NCBI RefSeq assembly: GCF_003590095.1
Contig: NC_039488.1
Coordinates: forward strand, 11,904,001-11,968,000
Length of the DNA stretch: 64,000 bases
Origin: Trichoplusia ni
Lineage: Eukaryota > Arthropoda > Insecta > Lepidoptera > Noctuidae
Reading direction: 5' to 3'
The notes beneath the pieces are model-generated. The model had not been told where the DNA came from. It ran no database searches and saw only the letters and a list, made by a program, of their open reading frames with translations. Below are positions 46,151 to 60,226 of the stretch, one piece after another (positions within the stretch are counted from its first letter, which is position 1; each line of letters starts with the position of its first letter). The translations under genes were made by a program, and so were the position numbers.

Positions 46151-47519
46151 TGGCAGTTAAAAATATAAAAACTTATTTATTCGAATTTAGATACTAGCAT
46201 ATATAGTCCATAGCATAGCTACCCTCGTCAAGCATAGCTTCTGAATGCCTCCACAGAAACGTCAAAGCGTGGCTGGACATCCCATACTTATGGTCCTTGT
46301 CTTTTTTGACGTTCGAGCCAATGTAATTTAAAACAGAGCAGGTTTTCAACCCCTTGTTGACAGACCACAATTCATTATGACGCACACCCCACAATTCATG
46401 AATTACGCTAAAACTTTGCCTTTGTGTTTTCGCCAAAGTACTCAACTAACGACATCTTTTATAAAACCTTGTAGTTTTCTCAATTCGTTATTATTTTAAG
46501 TCTCTTCATCGTTTTTTAATGACAAAGATTACGTTTTACAAATCTCAAGACTTGGGTTAAACAGACGGAAGCGTCATAATACGCGTTACCTATATAAATA
46601 CCGAATTGTAGTACTCATATATTTTTATCTTGTGTACGTAAGTCATGACTGCTTAAAATGAGTTTTTATTTAGTATTCGGATTTGCAGATTGTGTTACTG
46701 TAGCCAAACAAGTGGTACAATTTGCGATTGTTAAAGTTGATGAGAAGTGCTCAAATGTATGGGCATAACATATCCTTCTGATGAGACACCTCAAGCCAGT
46801 CATTTCCAGACATTTGAGCGTTTGCGAGCAAAGTTTACGATTGTCACTTGTTTAGGCCAGCTACAGTGCTCCTTTATTTCCTTTTAATCTTTAAGGAGAT
46901 TAGATTGAACTCATATTTTCCTCAAAGTATGAGCGAGCGATCCCGCGTCCCTTGCTTAAACCAGGAGAAGGGGGCGAGGGTGTTTTAAGTGGGTGGAAGT
47001 CTAACTTCAACCAACCCCAAGCAAGCTGCTTCGCCGTGCCGACGTGGTTTGTAGTCATCAGCGTTTCACCCTGGTAAACAAAAAAATGTAAACTCCTCTT
47101 CATATGAATCGGTGACGGCAACCAAGTAAATGAAAGTGAATTAAAAAATATGTGAATCACTGTGGCAGCTTATCATGTTCTTTAAATATTTAGATCTAAT
47201 CTTATATCCTTTGATGAGGGTGTGGTGACACACAAACAACACACATTTTGCACTCATGAGATTGGATTTATCACGCCTTAAGTCTGTCTGAAAGTCAAGA
47301 TGACATCTGTAAGGTGCATAGATTTCACTTCTTTTAAACAGCGCTTATTCCGCATAATGTGACAAATATGTCTTCGTAAAAAAAAAAATTGTCAGGGGTC
47401 TATCAGTTTTTGGAGTAGGTACTTAGTTGTCGAAGAGACGATTCATCCCATGTAGTGCGGCGTATTGGCTCCCACCAGCTCAACAGTCTAACTTTACGAG
47501 GTAGACGTAAGTGGACCCT

Positions 47520-47690
47520 TTTTTCTGGTTAGGCTGGAGATTTCTCAGTGGAGGAAATAGGTAGTGTCAGACTCTTAGTGACTACTCTTGAACAGGCATA
47601 CAACGCTTCTCGCAGCAATGATGGTAATTCATCACGCACCGACCGCGGGGCGGAGTAGGTGGACCCTGGTGTCGATATTCAAACTATTTG
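47520..47690 (+). repeat. Dispersed repeat fragment, related to 39360-39540
   Basis: Contains GGTAGTGTCAGACTCTTAGT, then TCACGCACCGACCGCGG. Same family as 39360-39540, diverged. Confidence 0.5.
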
Positions 47691-48056
47691 ATGCTCGATT
47701 GTTTATCCAGCTGCAATATCAAGCAACAATCTGGTAGTGGATCATAGAGCTTAAGGGTGGGTCTGTATACAATAACCAGTACCTAATATTTATTTCCTCT
47801 TAGGATAATAGTAGGTTAGATGTTGGCATAGCCCGTAGTAGCTCGCGCGTTTGTGATGTCATCAGGTGTGTAATGTTTTTGAGCCTGTTATCCTTAATTT
47901 GTCAAATACAGAATTAATAAAACAATAAGGTTATTGTTTTTGTTTCTGATTCATGGTAGTGATACACCTAGGCATGATTTGAACAACAAAAATATATTAT
48001 AAGACTTTGTGTACGAGAAAAATGAAAAATAATTAACGTTTTGATTTTATATAATA

Positions 48057-48278
48057 CTAGCTTTTCGTCCGCGGCTTCGCCCGCGGCGAGGTCGGTTATA
48101 TCGCGTTTCCAAGAGAACTCTTCAAAAGTCCGGGATAAAACTATCCTATGTTCTTTCTCAAGGTCAACTCTATGTCTGTACCAAATTTCATTAAGATCAG
48201 TTCAGTAGTTTAGACGTGAAAGCGTAGCAGACAGACAGACAGACAGAGTTACTTTCACATTTATAATATTAGTAGGGA
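48057..48278 (-). mobile_element. Helitron-like element, well preserved
   Basis: Reverse strand starts TCCCTACTAATATTATAAA and ends with the hairpin CCGCGGGCGAAGCCGCGG, then ACGAAAAGCTAG|T. A CTGT/CAGA-rich run (about 48230-48247) is an internal microsatellite. Different subfamily from 43192/44094 but the same end structure. Confidence 0.75.
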
Positions 48279-48589
48279 AGTAGGGATTCAATGGAAACCC
48301 TGAACTCGGAAACACTGATAAGATAATATTTATTTTTCCATGATTTTTTTACCTTGCCTATATGGCCTGGGTGGCTTGGTTTAGCCGTTGCGGCAAAAGC
48401 TTCCTTGAAACCTTTTATCTGACCTAAAACCTTTTTTGTGTTACATATGACACATTATTTTAATTATTGTAGTAATTCCGACAAAAGAGGATTTAACATT
48501 AATATTGGAATACAGAACCACAGTCCCCACATGCTAATCTCGATGATCCTCAACGCGTCAATTGCTATGTCAATTTCACTGATCCAAAC

Positions 48590-48780
48590 CTGCCTACATG
48601 ATACCAACGCGAGTCAGCTGCGTGGCTTGCAGTCGCGTGCCTTAAAAACAAGGCTAGGCCACTACACCGTGACAGTCGATAGCAACCTTCGCGAGCGCTT
48701 GAACGCGGACCGCTCACCTGTCGCGAGCATGGCGTACTGACGCGCGCGTAACGAAACAAAATAATAAATAAAATCAACAT
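48590..48780 (+). promoter_or_regulatory. CpG-rich patch ahead of gene C exon 2
   Basis: A locally GC- and CpG-rich stretch (CGCGAGTCAGCTGCG, CGCGAGCGCTTGAACGCGG, GACGCGCGCG) in otherwise AT-rich DNA, ending about 180 bp before the exon at 48936. It could be an alternative promoter/5' UTR giving a form that starts at the ATG at 48941. No TATA box or clear initiator. The open frames 48438-48740 (+) and 48565-48780 (-) look non-coding. Confidence 0.35.
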
Positions 48781-48935
48781 TCAAATCCAAATATAAAAAT
48801 CAAATAAAGAAAAACAATCTCAAATATTATATTTTTTTTTTACGATTCAAAGCTTGTGCTAGTGTTCAATAAACCGTCAATAAATAATCGCGTTGTTTTA
48901 AAGCTATTTATTTTTTTAATTTTCAAACGTTGCAG

Positions 48936-49016
48936 TGAAAATGGGTTTGAAGTCGGAAGATGACAAAAGGCCGAGCAAACTGGCGATCATGGATGACGAC
49001 TCCTCGGATAAGCCAA
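48936..49016 (+). CDS. Second coding exon of gene C (possible alternative first exon)
   Basis: 81 bp, acceptor TTGCAG, donor GTAAGT at 49017. In frame with the upstream exon it reads LKMGLKSEDDKRPSKLAIMD followed by DDSSDKP, phase 1 at both ends. It also has its own ATG at 48941 in the same frame, so it can serve as a start exon. Charged, hydrophilic, no recognised domain; with 36807-36864 it gives an acidic N-terminus of about 46 residues. Confidence 0.7.
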
Positions 49017-52000
49017 GTAAGTTTTAGATTATTTTATTTTATTTAGTGCATGGTTTGGTTTAGGTGTTATCAATATATTTTTTATATATTTTTTGAACTC
49101 ATCGGTTTCTTTCAAGGGTTGTTTTTCAAAGGACATAACTTTAACTGTCGTCTGTAATTTAAAACGTACAGTTATAGATACCATTTATTATTTTTATCAG
49201 AAATTATTGGAACGTGTCAAAGTTTTATTTATAAATTCTTAACTTTAAAGGTTTCTTAAAATATATTTTAACCAATATCAAGGTTAAAATCATGCTAAAA
49301 GATCAAGTTTAAACATCTGTAGAACTTGTAATAAGTTATGTAAATATAACAATAATTATGCAAATTCCCATAAAAAGCTAAAAATAATGAACTGTTTTCA
49401 TTAACTTTTGATAAATTTAAGTAGCCTCCAATTTCCATATTAAATTGAAAATCGGTAAAACATTTCGTGACATTTATAAAACTGAGGCTGATAACAATGT
49501 CGTTAAAACGGTATGTTTGGTAGAGGGCATATAAAAAAAATAATTCAACAATATTTTTTTAAACTACCTGCTTTTAAGGCTGGCTGTAAAGATGCTTGAG
49601 GAAACAGGTTTAATTTTATCGCGATAGGCCGTATGCTTGATTTCCCGGGCTTCGGTTAGCTTCCTTATTACCACGTTTAAATTGAGAATTTCGGTATTAC
49701 CTTTTACTTTTATTAGCAATTTTTTGCGAAATAAAAAGAAGTCATATTTAGAATGTACATACTCATTATTAGTTTTGTTATGAGCGTTGTTTCATAAGTC
49801 ACAATATTAAATAGTATGTTATATTTTTTGCACACAATTTAAATAGTTAAATAACATAAAATATTATTTCTAATAGTTAAAGACACCGGGTTAGTAGGTA
49901 AAAGACATTGATAGCATTAGACGTAGTAAGTATTTAGTAATCTGTGGCACTAGTCAATGCTTAAACTCAATCATTTCTTTAATCATGTTTAACACGATCT
50001 ACTTTATTAGGTACTAGTCTAGGTCCAAACCATCTGTGTTACGATTCGAAATGGAGTGAAGTAACGAGAACCCGCTTTAATGGAGTAATAACGGTTTAAT
50101 GGAATCTTAAGTACTTATGTCATAAAAATGTGGGCCAAATGATTATGGCTTATACCATGGACCACACTTAGTACTCAGACTGAGTAGTTGAGGATCTCTA
50201 GGTACCTATATGAAATCAATTTCCACGACGTTTGCTGGAAGTCGGATGTATTTTAATTTTAAAAATAAATATTAGGAATTTTGTAAGGTAATCTGTTAAT
50301 TGTAGTTGGTTTAGTAGGACAAGAAAATCAAAGGGTAGAAACAAGAACAAAGTGAGATTTTTGTTCTTTAATGTCATCTTATCGACAATAGGGATGACGA
50401 CAATTTTTTTTTGCACTGTCCGTCTTGTAGTTTTTTGTATAATAATGGATACGTATTTTTTAATCTGTCCCGCAAACATAAATTGACCAAATTACAGTGA
50501 ATGAAACTTACGCGTGACGTCACGATTGAGTATAAATTTTTACCATATCGTCACGTCACAAGCCCCCTCTCCTAAACTTTAAAGCAGGTAATCCTCGTCA
50601 ATTCTAGTCTTTCTGAAAAAGGAAAAATTGCGTGTCTCATACTTTTCAATTATCTAACTGAGGGACTAATGAGATTTTTTCTTTTCATACCCAGTCATCA
50701 TCCCTATTCAGTATAATAACTACTATCGTGAAAGAACTGACGAAATAATAATTAAATTACTTTATTCATTAGGAGTTTCTATGTAGTAATCTATACGACC
50801 TTCGCAACTCATTTACCTATTTCTCAATAAAATACGCAATAGGAAATCATTCCATAAATTGAACTTAAAACCCTTTGTGAGCGCATAATATTTATCAACG
50901 ATCCATAGATATAAAAAAGGTTTAATATTTTCATTTGAATTAAATTTAGATATTACAGGTTTACGAATTGGTTAGATATTGTAACTGAAACTGTTTTAAA
51001 GAGTTTCAATGAAGTTTATTTTTCAGTTTTCCTTAATACGTTTTCGCGTTTTAAAACCCAAATTGGTACCTTGCCTTTTACTTTAAAAAAAGTACAGATT
51101 AGCATAGATTCCCGAATTTACTCAACAGACAATTACATCCCGATATTATTAATGAAAATGGATTTATCCTAAAATTGCAGACGTAGACAAAGCATCTGCT
51201 TACCACCACATCTTAAAGTAATGCTCTACCAATTGTAGAAAAGAGATGCCACTCTCGCCGTATAGACTGCTGTCACACTTCTACAACTGTCTTCCTCTAA
51301 GGCGTGGTTTAAGACCCACAGGTGAATGTAATGTTATCAGTTATTCTCCTTCACAATACACATCCGTCTGCACTTGTTTGTTGTTTGTTATATCTTAGCT
51401 CGCGGTGTCTCACATACCCAGTTAATTGTCGGTCATAAAAGTTTTTGTTTATGATTTTTTATTTGTGTAAATACTGTTTGTATGCAGTTTATATTATAAG
51501 CTATTGTTTCGATATTGATCCTTGAGATGTCTTTATAAAGGTCTGCCTATAAGCGCTGCTTATATATCGCCGCTATGAGTCATTTAAAGTTTTCGGGAAG
51601 GTAGCGATTCCTGCTAAAAGTAGGAAAGCTGTCTTAATTAGCTCCTCTGCATTTCGATCCAAACTAGCTCCCTTTTTTAGACCTAAATCTGCTATAGGTA
51701 CGATATTTTCGAGTAGATACTTATACATATTAGTCATCATCGTAATTGAGTCGTTATAATATACATATATTAGGTCATCCAGTTTTATTAATAAATGCTA
51801 AAACGTGAGGATTTCATTTGCAGACGCATAAAACTTAATATGGACGCTAAAGTGATCTAATTTCCCTACGAATTACAGAACACACATTTAATCTGATGTC
51901 AGAGAATATTTCTTCATATTATTAAAGGTTTAGGTGAACTTCGAGCCAAGGTCTTCAAATGCCTATAATCATCTTTATTATCTTGATGAATCTGCTTCAA

Positions 52001-53941
52001 CATAATCTTAACTTCTTAGATATTCTTGAAGTCTCACTGTTTTATCAATACCTAAGACATTTCAATAAAATAACTTAGCTCAGATAGTCATAACATGTCT
52101 TTGTACAACGATAAGATCATGGTATTATCACTGGCTGAAACGTCGGCTGTCAATACTAACCTCTTCACAAATAATCAAAAGGCGATTATAATCTGTGCAT
52201 CTGTCAATTGAGAATGACGTTACGTAATGTCAGTTTCGGATCGACATTGCAGTTGGTAATAATAATCGACTGGTATGCACGCTATTGTTAAACAATGCAT
52301 GCAGTGTATTTAATGATGCGTTAATAACGAATGCCTAATATGTAAGTTTTCGTCTTGTTGGCACATGTTAATAAAATTGACGTGAGGAAGTAGGTTACAT
52401 AAAATTTGTTCATTTTAAAGAAGACTGTTATTAATACTTATAGGACCTAGTATCACAAGCCAGGTCTACGGGCCTGCCAAACTGTAAATTAGAAATATTA
52501 AAGTTGACAAAGTGAGACAACGCTATATAAGGCTTAGAGCACCATCTCTTTCGCAATAGCAAGAGACTTGTGATGGTAGCCGAGGTAACAACCTCAGTTC
52601 CTTCCTTTCAGATTCCCAGTAAGATAACAATTAACAAAATAAACAAATACTGGCCTTCATAATACTTCGTAAGTCAACTGTCAATATTTGTAAACATTCA
52701 TTCAGTGACGGTCACTGTAATGAATGAACGATGTAAAGAGACAACCACCTGCCATTCTCAATGGATGTTTTGAAAATATTTTTGTTTTGAATTTACATGC
52801 CGACCCGTGCCCGGCGGTATTGCTCGGGTAAACGTCTAAGGTACAAATTATATGGAGTGGCTGCATATTAGTAAAATAATTTGTCTTTTTTTTGAGATTC
52901 GAAACCTAATCCGAACAACATTATTAAGTTTACATCTCTAGGTGTTGTTTTTTTGTAACTAGGTCTTCATGGAGGTCCTGTATTTGAGATTTTATGTTCA
53001 ATATATTTAAATGAGTATACGAATATAAGGATAAATAAAATTTTCCTAAATTTATGGTAACCGGATATAAATATATTATTTTATGCAATTTATTAAGTTA
53101 CTAGCTCCGTAAATGTTAAGCAAATCGATTTGAATTAGGAACAATAGCATCATATCCCAACATACCATTTGTATATATAAAATATACGAGAAATACGTAA
53201 TCTAATTGTTACTAAGTAATATAAGTATACAACCTTTTCTGTTTAACCTGTTAAGGTGCCATAAAGAAAACAATGCTCCCAATTTGGGACAAAACATAAA
53301 CAGGATTTTGCTATTAACCAAAGGTCTTTGAACTCATTAAATCCTTAACGAAAAAAAGACCTAGGTTTCATTTGAGTAGGTACCGTTTATGAATACTTGT
53401 GTAATGTTTAGTATTGTTGGTCACGAATTCACGATATTGTAGGTTTTGTCATCACGCGAAATGAATAAAAGAAATACATTTGTAATAATTTTCCATTACA
53501 AGTTATGTGATTATATCTGTGATAATTAGCCTTTTTTATGGTAGGATGGTCTAAAAATATGCCATGGGAAGGTTTTGAAGGACGCGTCTAGTAGCTGAAT
53601 TATTTACAATTCATGGAATTCTTCACATAGTGGCAGTAAATGACACCCCTTTTTTGACAAGTCACGTCACTGACTAGGTACATACCTATGCAGAAAACTC
53701 CTAAGCAAATGCTCACTTAAATTCCGGTGACCAAGACAAAAACGTGTTATAAAAACACAAAAGGGTGTACTCGTATTAAAAGATTTGAATCTGACATTCA
53801 GTCACATCGCCTGTTGCAATAATTATCATTAAAATAAGCACGTGATTATGATAATGTAACATTGCTTCGTTGTAAGGCCATTGCACACTTAACCGGTTCC
53901 TATATCGATTTATTACAATACCAATTTACGGTTATGAAATT

Positions 53942-53968
53942 GAAAATCGATTTTTTTTATCGATTTTC
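53942..53968. other. Inverted repeat with ATCGAT cores
   Basis: GAAAATCGAT, seven T, ATCGATTTTC: a perfect 10 bp stem. Two ATCGAT cores 17 bp apart. May be chance in AT-rich DNA. Confidence 0.45.
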
Positions 53969-55329
53969 CTTTTCACGTCCCTGTGAGCGTTCCAATTACG
54001 AAATTACAATTACGTTTTTCTTTTATCAACATGTCAGTATTTAGATATTGGTACAGTTTTGATAGGCTATTGTGAAATGTGCTTTTGTTATTAGTGTTAG
54101 GTTCTATTGATAGTATAATAGTTATATATAATGCATGTCAAGGTATCGCACGTGGTCGTGGAAAGTTAGATAATGAATCGTTTACTTGGAGTAAACTAGT
54201 TTAATATTACTCACGTGTGCATTTTGTTTACGCTTTTTTGCTGTCGTTGCTTGTTAAATACAACGACGGATTTTTATACACAGTAGGTAGCCTAACCTAC
54301 TTTATTTTTATCTAGCCACTGTGTCCCGCTGTTGGGCAACGTACTTTATATATTTTAAAAACAATACTGATACTATTATTTTTAACTGGAAAGAAACTCT
54401 AGATTTCTAAATATGATCTCTTACTTTCTCTTTTATATCTGTAGGAGACGGGCAACATAACCAATCCGTGTGCATCAAGCCTAAGCAGCTTAGTAATAAT
54501 AAAATGTGTCATTTGACTCTCTCGAACCAGATCTGTTGTCCTGAACGACGAAGAGCCATCTATCTTCAATTATCTACTTAACCCAGTTTAATTGTGTGTT
54601 GGTTCGTATGCTTTCCATACAGCTATCTTTCTCAACCTTGACATTTGCAAGGTCGCAACAGTCTTTCAAGTAAGCAATATATACAAACGGCAATATCAGC
54701 TCTTTAATAGCTCGCTTACCATACAACGTATAACAATATAAATTGAGTCTGAGTAATATGTAATTGACAACTTTCTTCAAAAAAAAAATCTATAATCATC
54801 TACTCTGATAAATTATGTATCAGAAGGCCATTTTTTTTGCGGATTGTAGTTTTCCTCTGGAAGGCTCTAGTTTAAATTTGACCGGAATACGTTTCATTTA
54901 TTAAACATTCTTATTAGACATTACACAGACATTTTTTTGTGACGTAATATCCTTTATTGGTAGCTCATGTCCTAATAGTCGAAACTTAATATCTTCAATA
55001 ATTTTTTATTCTCTTTGTTTTTTTTTTTCATTATTTTACGGTCTTTGTTGACATTGATCGTTGGAAAATCTATTTTCCATTGTAAAAATGAGTATAAGGT
55101 AGAAACAGGTTTTAATACTCGAATGTACAAAGTACAAGGAACTACTGGAAACAGCCACATATCAGTAACCTTATACGAATGTAAAGAGCCAGCAATTACA
55201 GTGCATTGATATTCATAGCTTCATCTAACAATTGTAATTAAAAGTAATGGATGGACTGATATTATCGGATATTAGTTCAGGAAATGATCGGTAGTAGATA
55301 CCGAAATAGTTTGTATCGTTTGCCTCAAT

Positions 55330-55520
55330 ACAGCGGTCGAGTTCTTGAGTGGAGACGAGGCGGAAAAGGCAGTGTAGGATGTTCTTCAGCCTGATCGACC
55401 GGTGACCTAAAATGGCCTAGAGCCGGCTATTAATGGATGCGAATGGCTAAGGACCGGGTGTTGTGGTGAAACTTTAGGGAGGCCTCTGTCTAAAAGTCTA
55501 TAAGCTGAGTTGAGTGATTG
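55330..55520 (+). pseudogene. LINE 3'-terminal relic
   Basis: Contains WMRMAKDRVLW then FREASV in frame, preceded by a Gly/Arg-rich stretch. This matches the same LINE C-terminus as 46020-46150 (R-W-M, D-R-W, EA-V pattern) with stops and changes. Confidence 0.5.
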
Positions 55521-55899
55521 ATTCACCTATCACCATCTCCTTTCTGGACAATACGCGGGTTCTAAGTTGTGTAGTGCACTGTCACGTTTCCACAATTGCA
55601 TCATCTTAATTTTAGCCATGTTGGTATGTTTGGTTTCTAATCAATCATTAGACATTACCGTCAGTTAAATCGGTCAGGCGGATATTTTCGCAATGTGTCC
55701 GTCTTCGTTCGTCCCCATCTGTCCATTCGTGTCGTTCTAATGGGTCTGACGCACCTAATCATTGTTGTGAAACTTTACTGAGGAAATAGACCTCTTCCTT
55801 TTGAGCCTTTGGTAGAATAGGCGTGTGATGCGTAGGAGGTATTTTTGTTTTATTTATGACATAATTTGTGAATGGTTGGGCTATGATGTTTAAAGGAAG

Positions 55900-56148
55900 A
55901 TGGAGGCGGTTGTTTGTGATGAGATTCAAGTTCGTACACTAGCTTGCAGGCGATCCCGTGATCTGGCTCATGCAGTTAAAGAAGCTTGGAATCTTTTTAG
56001 TCATCGAAATCTAACATATTTACACGATATGTCCTCGGCGTCGGCTAAAGTCATTGGCTATTTACTTCAGAAAACAAAAAAGGTGGTAAAAGGAGGTGTC
56101 AACCCTATTTTGCTACCCAATACCACAATAGCAGCTAACTTGCTTTAA
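55900..56148 (+). other. 82-codon open frame of unknown nature
   Basis: ATG to TAA, reading MEAVVCDEIQVRTLACRRSR with a C-terminal KKVVKGGVNPILLPNTT. Composition is more protein-like than its neighbours, but no family recognised, no splice context, and it lies among LINE relics. Could be a transposon fragment or chance. Confidence 0.25.
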
Positions 56149-58329
56149 TTGTGCAGTTATTTTGAAAATATTATTGTTAAAAAATAGAACTTTTCATTTT
56201 AGACTCGAGCGAATAGTTTTATTAAAATAAAATGACCGAACGACTTCTTCTGTTGCATAAAAACAAATACTTGCTCCTCTAAACAAGTGACATTTCTACA
56301 AACGTGTTCATTTTTAGTGACGTCTTTGATGCTTACGATATTGTTTATTCACAAAAAATAATTTAATAAATGATTTTGATCTTGCCCTTAGAAAACAATT
56401 TTTAAAAAGTCATTGTTTAGTTCAACATATTTTGATTTAATCTGAATAGAAAATAATGGGCAAAACATTATCAGATCGGGGTTAGTCTCGACGTCGTGAG
56501 CTAGTCTTTGATTTCACGTGCTCAGTAAAGACATTGAAGTTTGTTACACAATCCCAATTTGTAGGATAATTGGCTAGGCGTGACTATCAATCGAGAACTA
56601 TCCAAAGAGAACCCATGGGATTTAAATAAATATAAAGGCAACATCTACTAATTAACAGCTACTAACTAAATAACTTAATGACATATTAATGGTTGAACTG
56701 CTTGAGCTATTCGGGGCATACGTGCTGCTTCATGGTACAGGCTTGCTCACATTGACTTGGCTCTTACTTCCAAAAGCCGGTCCAGAAAGGAAATTGCACT
56801 GGTTTTTTTTTTTATGGAAACTCAAAGTTATCTGGACTTAAAAAGAGGGTATGAGCTCTGAATTTGTTTGACGTTTGTTTCCAGGGTAGCTAGTTGAGAA
56901 ATGTCGACTCCAGCTAGCTTAAAACAATCATTTATCTTTTTTGCAGAATAAACAAAATAATAACAATATTATAGTTAATTTTATAGTAGACAAATTCATC
57001 TACATAGTAACTAAATCATGTAAATCATGATCAGAATAAAACCTTTATACCTGTTACAGTTGTATTTAAAACTACGTCTATGTCTACATCTGTACTAATA
57101 ACAGTTTACATTGGAAACGTCCTTTGTAACATCACCTTGGGAAACTTTAGCTGATTGTGTTGTTATAACCAGGGAGCCTACTGCTGTAGTTGTGTAAGAA
57201 AGAGACGTCGCTCTACGTCGTTTAGATCCCTCTCTCGCTTCCACAACGATACGAGACTTGGTTTAAGAGATATTGGTAGGTCCCCCGATAATACACACAA
57301 TGTATGTAAATTATAATAAAATAAAACATTGTTACAAGTCAACACAACCAAGTCTTGAATGTTTCGCTTGGCTGATCATTATAGTTCGTGTGATAAGTAT
57401 CATAAATGTTCGATAATTGGAATTTTGCATGTGTGAACATGAAATTTTGCGAAATACGAAGTGAAGAGGTTTTCGTTTTGTGTTGTTGTATTTGCCATTC
57501 TCGAAAGATTGACATAACTAACTTAAGTTGTGTCGTTAGAAACACACGGCTGTCGATAGGATAACGATTGTAGAAGTGTCTAAGGGAAACAAGATAATAT
57601 TCATACTGAATAATGACAGCCTATACTGAGCGCAGGCCTCTTTCGATGTGGAAATCGTTTGAGCAATTATCATCACGGTTCACTGTGGGTTGGCGATTTC
57701 AGAATCCAATACTTAGAATCCAGGTTAACTTACTATGTTTTCTTTCAACGTTTGTCCAGCATGAACATATGACTTTGACAAACTAAAATTGGTATCTTGC
57801 CCGCATTGGAATCGGATCGGCACTTCGTGCACCGTGCAAGGAAACCACAACATTTACGGAGTTTACAAGTACCAAGATAAAAATAACTTATTATGGGATT
57901 TCTATAACACTACTTAATGTAAATTGAAATACTTAATCACTGGCTGAGTGCCTAGTCTAAGTAAAATAATTATATGTGTACCATGTAAGTAAGCACCTGA
58001 ATGCTAATAGCTGATGTCATTCAAAAAACTCACGTGCAGTCTAAACGGTAGCATAAAATACTTAATTAGAATTCATGAATGGACTTGGAAGTAGCGAAAT
58101 TGTTTTTGGATTAATAAACATACACAATAGTTGTGTATATTTCGGAAGCACGTTGGATTGCGGGTCCTGACTGTTTTACATACATCTCCGTTACGGGTAG
58201 TCAGAAGCTAGAAAGTCAGACAACCAGTCCGACTACAGGGTATCGTGTTGCCCAGCTTGAGGTTGATTTGGCAAAACGTGCAATCGAGAGAAGGATGCTA
58301 AAAGAATTTTCTTAATAGTTTAGAGTAGA

Positions 58330-58708
58330 ATTATAAAAATATAGTGTTTTGCATGGCAATACATGTCTACAATAAATTACCAAATTGTTTTATAGATATG
58401 AACATTAGAGATTTAATAAATAAGTTATTTAAGTTCCTTTTAACCAAATGTTATTATTCTATAAGTGATTTTTTATACGAAAAACCCCATTGGAATTTTT
58501 TAAATATAAATGTTGTTTTTTTATATAGTTTGTAATTGTTTTTCTGATGTGTTTTATGTGTTGTTTTTAGTATAATCATTATTATTTGTACATACCTCAA
58601 AGATGTGTGCGCCGGAAACAGCAGAATATTATGGAGCGAAAATTTTTGTAACATCTCAAAAATTAACATATTCTTACAAATAAATATATCTTATCTTATC
58701 TTATTGCT
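58330..58708 (+). pseudogene. LINE 3' end relic with ATCTT tail
   Basis: Frame from about 58341 reads VFCMAIHVYNKLPNCFIDMN, then FKFLLTKCYYSISDFL: the Y-N-x-L-P-N..F....L....YYS..EFL pattern of the C-terminus of many insect LINE RT ORFs. A noncoding 3' region follows and ends in TATC(TTATC)n at about 58685-58708, the kind of short tandem tail LINEs carry. The frame at 58133-58315 just upstream may be part of the same relic; I could not confirm it. Confidence 0.65.
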
Positions 58709-60226
58709 AGGGTATCTTTGGGGTAACATTTAGCTTGGGTAAGAATATAATTATTATAGGTTTCTAAAGCCTGGTAGCCGTTCCGTGTTTGGGGTAAGTA
58801 GTGCTTATAAAAACGATCTGGTGAAGCTTCGACTAACTGATTAAATCTGTAATAGAAGGGTTTTTATAAGAAACTAAGGCAGTTTTAATTGAGCACGGCC
58901 TTGACATTCCGGCAGTTACAATGATTAATCGGACTATTATTTGGCTGCTATCAAAATATAGTATGGCGTTCTACTACAGGATAAATTAAAGTAGTGTTGC
59001 CAAGTTAAACGACTGCGTCCGTTGAACTGTAATTTTGTTAAACTATTTTTAGCACAAACAACTTTGTAGTAAATATGTGTGTGAATAAATTATTTGGTAG
59101 AACTTGGTTATTTACATAAATATGGGGTTTTGTTATTTGAAGCTAGAGAGGCTTATTCGGAGGGTAAATTGGAGATGATAAGTGGGATGCTTAGTTTACT
59201 TCTGACATATTTTTTAATTACAATATTATGTTGACTGTAATAAGCGCTAAAATGAATTAAAACGGCTGGTAGGAGTCACGCGACTGGTCAAAAACGACTG
59301 TAATTTTAAATAATTTTAATTGTAACTCGTGAAATTGACGCATGTCTTCGAGATCTTGAGCTATCGAAGCCTTAAGAGGTAGTAAAAACATATTTGTGTC
59401 GATTAGATGAACACGAATAGATGTTATTATAATCTATTAATATTTCTTGTAATTAAATTAAATGTTCGAGGCCGAACATTCTTTATTCTGATTGCTCTGA
59501 CGATGCAGAATTAAAAATAAACCACTTTAACTATAAAGCTCTTTAATTTTATACACATAACTATATTGGTACGGACATGGCTGTCAAGGTCGATTGTGGT
59601 GAAGGTAAACTGGGAGAAATCGACATCGTTAAATACATATACTTCTTCATCGAACACAGTCGGGTAAAAAGATTGGCGAGAGGAAGAAAGGGGAGGTCCC
59701 ACTCTTGTAGATATCAGGATCTTAAACTTTGTTGAGTACTTATTTTATTAGGTATAGATAGTACCTACATTTTTGCACATTACAAGTACCTATATTTGTT
59801 TTAATCAGATTCGGCAACAGCAACGGGAATGTCGTTTGTACTCTGTAGGATAAAATTTAATTTCAGTTGATTTCAATAATCGCTTTAATAATGGCAATTA
59901 TAATTTTACGACTTGCATGAATATAATATTTAATTGTATAACTATTAATATTATATCTTACGAAAAACAGTTTCGTTCTTAAATACTATTTTTTGTAATA
60001 CTGAATGCAAATAATGTATCCGCTTCTTATAGTCAATGTGAAAGTTGGTGTTTACATCATTTGCATGTTAGCTAGCTCTTGAAGCGAAACATCGATTTTA
60101 AAGATATTTGGCGTACAAGTACTTAGTAGATACTTTGTAATAAACTTTAGGATATATCCTTATACATGTATAATCCCCAGTCTTTTATTAATATCGCTTA
60201 AGTACATGAGAATACTTACTAACAAA

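Larger units (their letters stand above)
36865..48935 (+). other. Intron 1 of gene C, 12 kb, repeat-rich
   Basis: Donor GTGAGT at 36865, acceptor TTGCAG ending at 48935 with a T-rich tract before it. Holds the palindromic elements, Helitron-like elements, LINE and other repeat fragments listed separately. A stretch at about 44690-44900 also looks transposon-derived but was not classified. No convincing coding exon on either strand; the - frames at 37022-37375, 42184-42471 and 46900-47160 have no recognisable motif and an AT-rich or low-quality composition. Confidence 0.55.
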
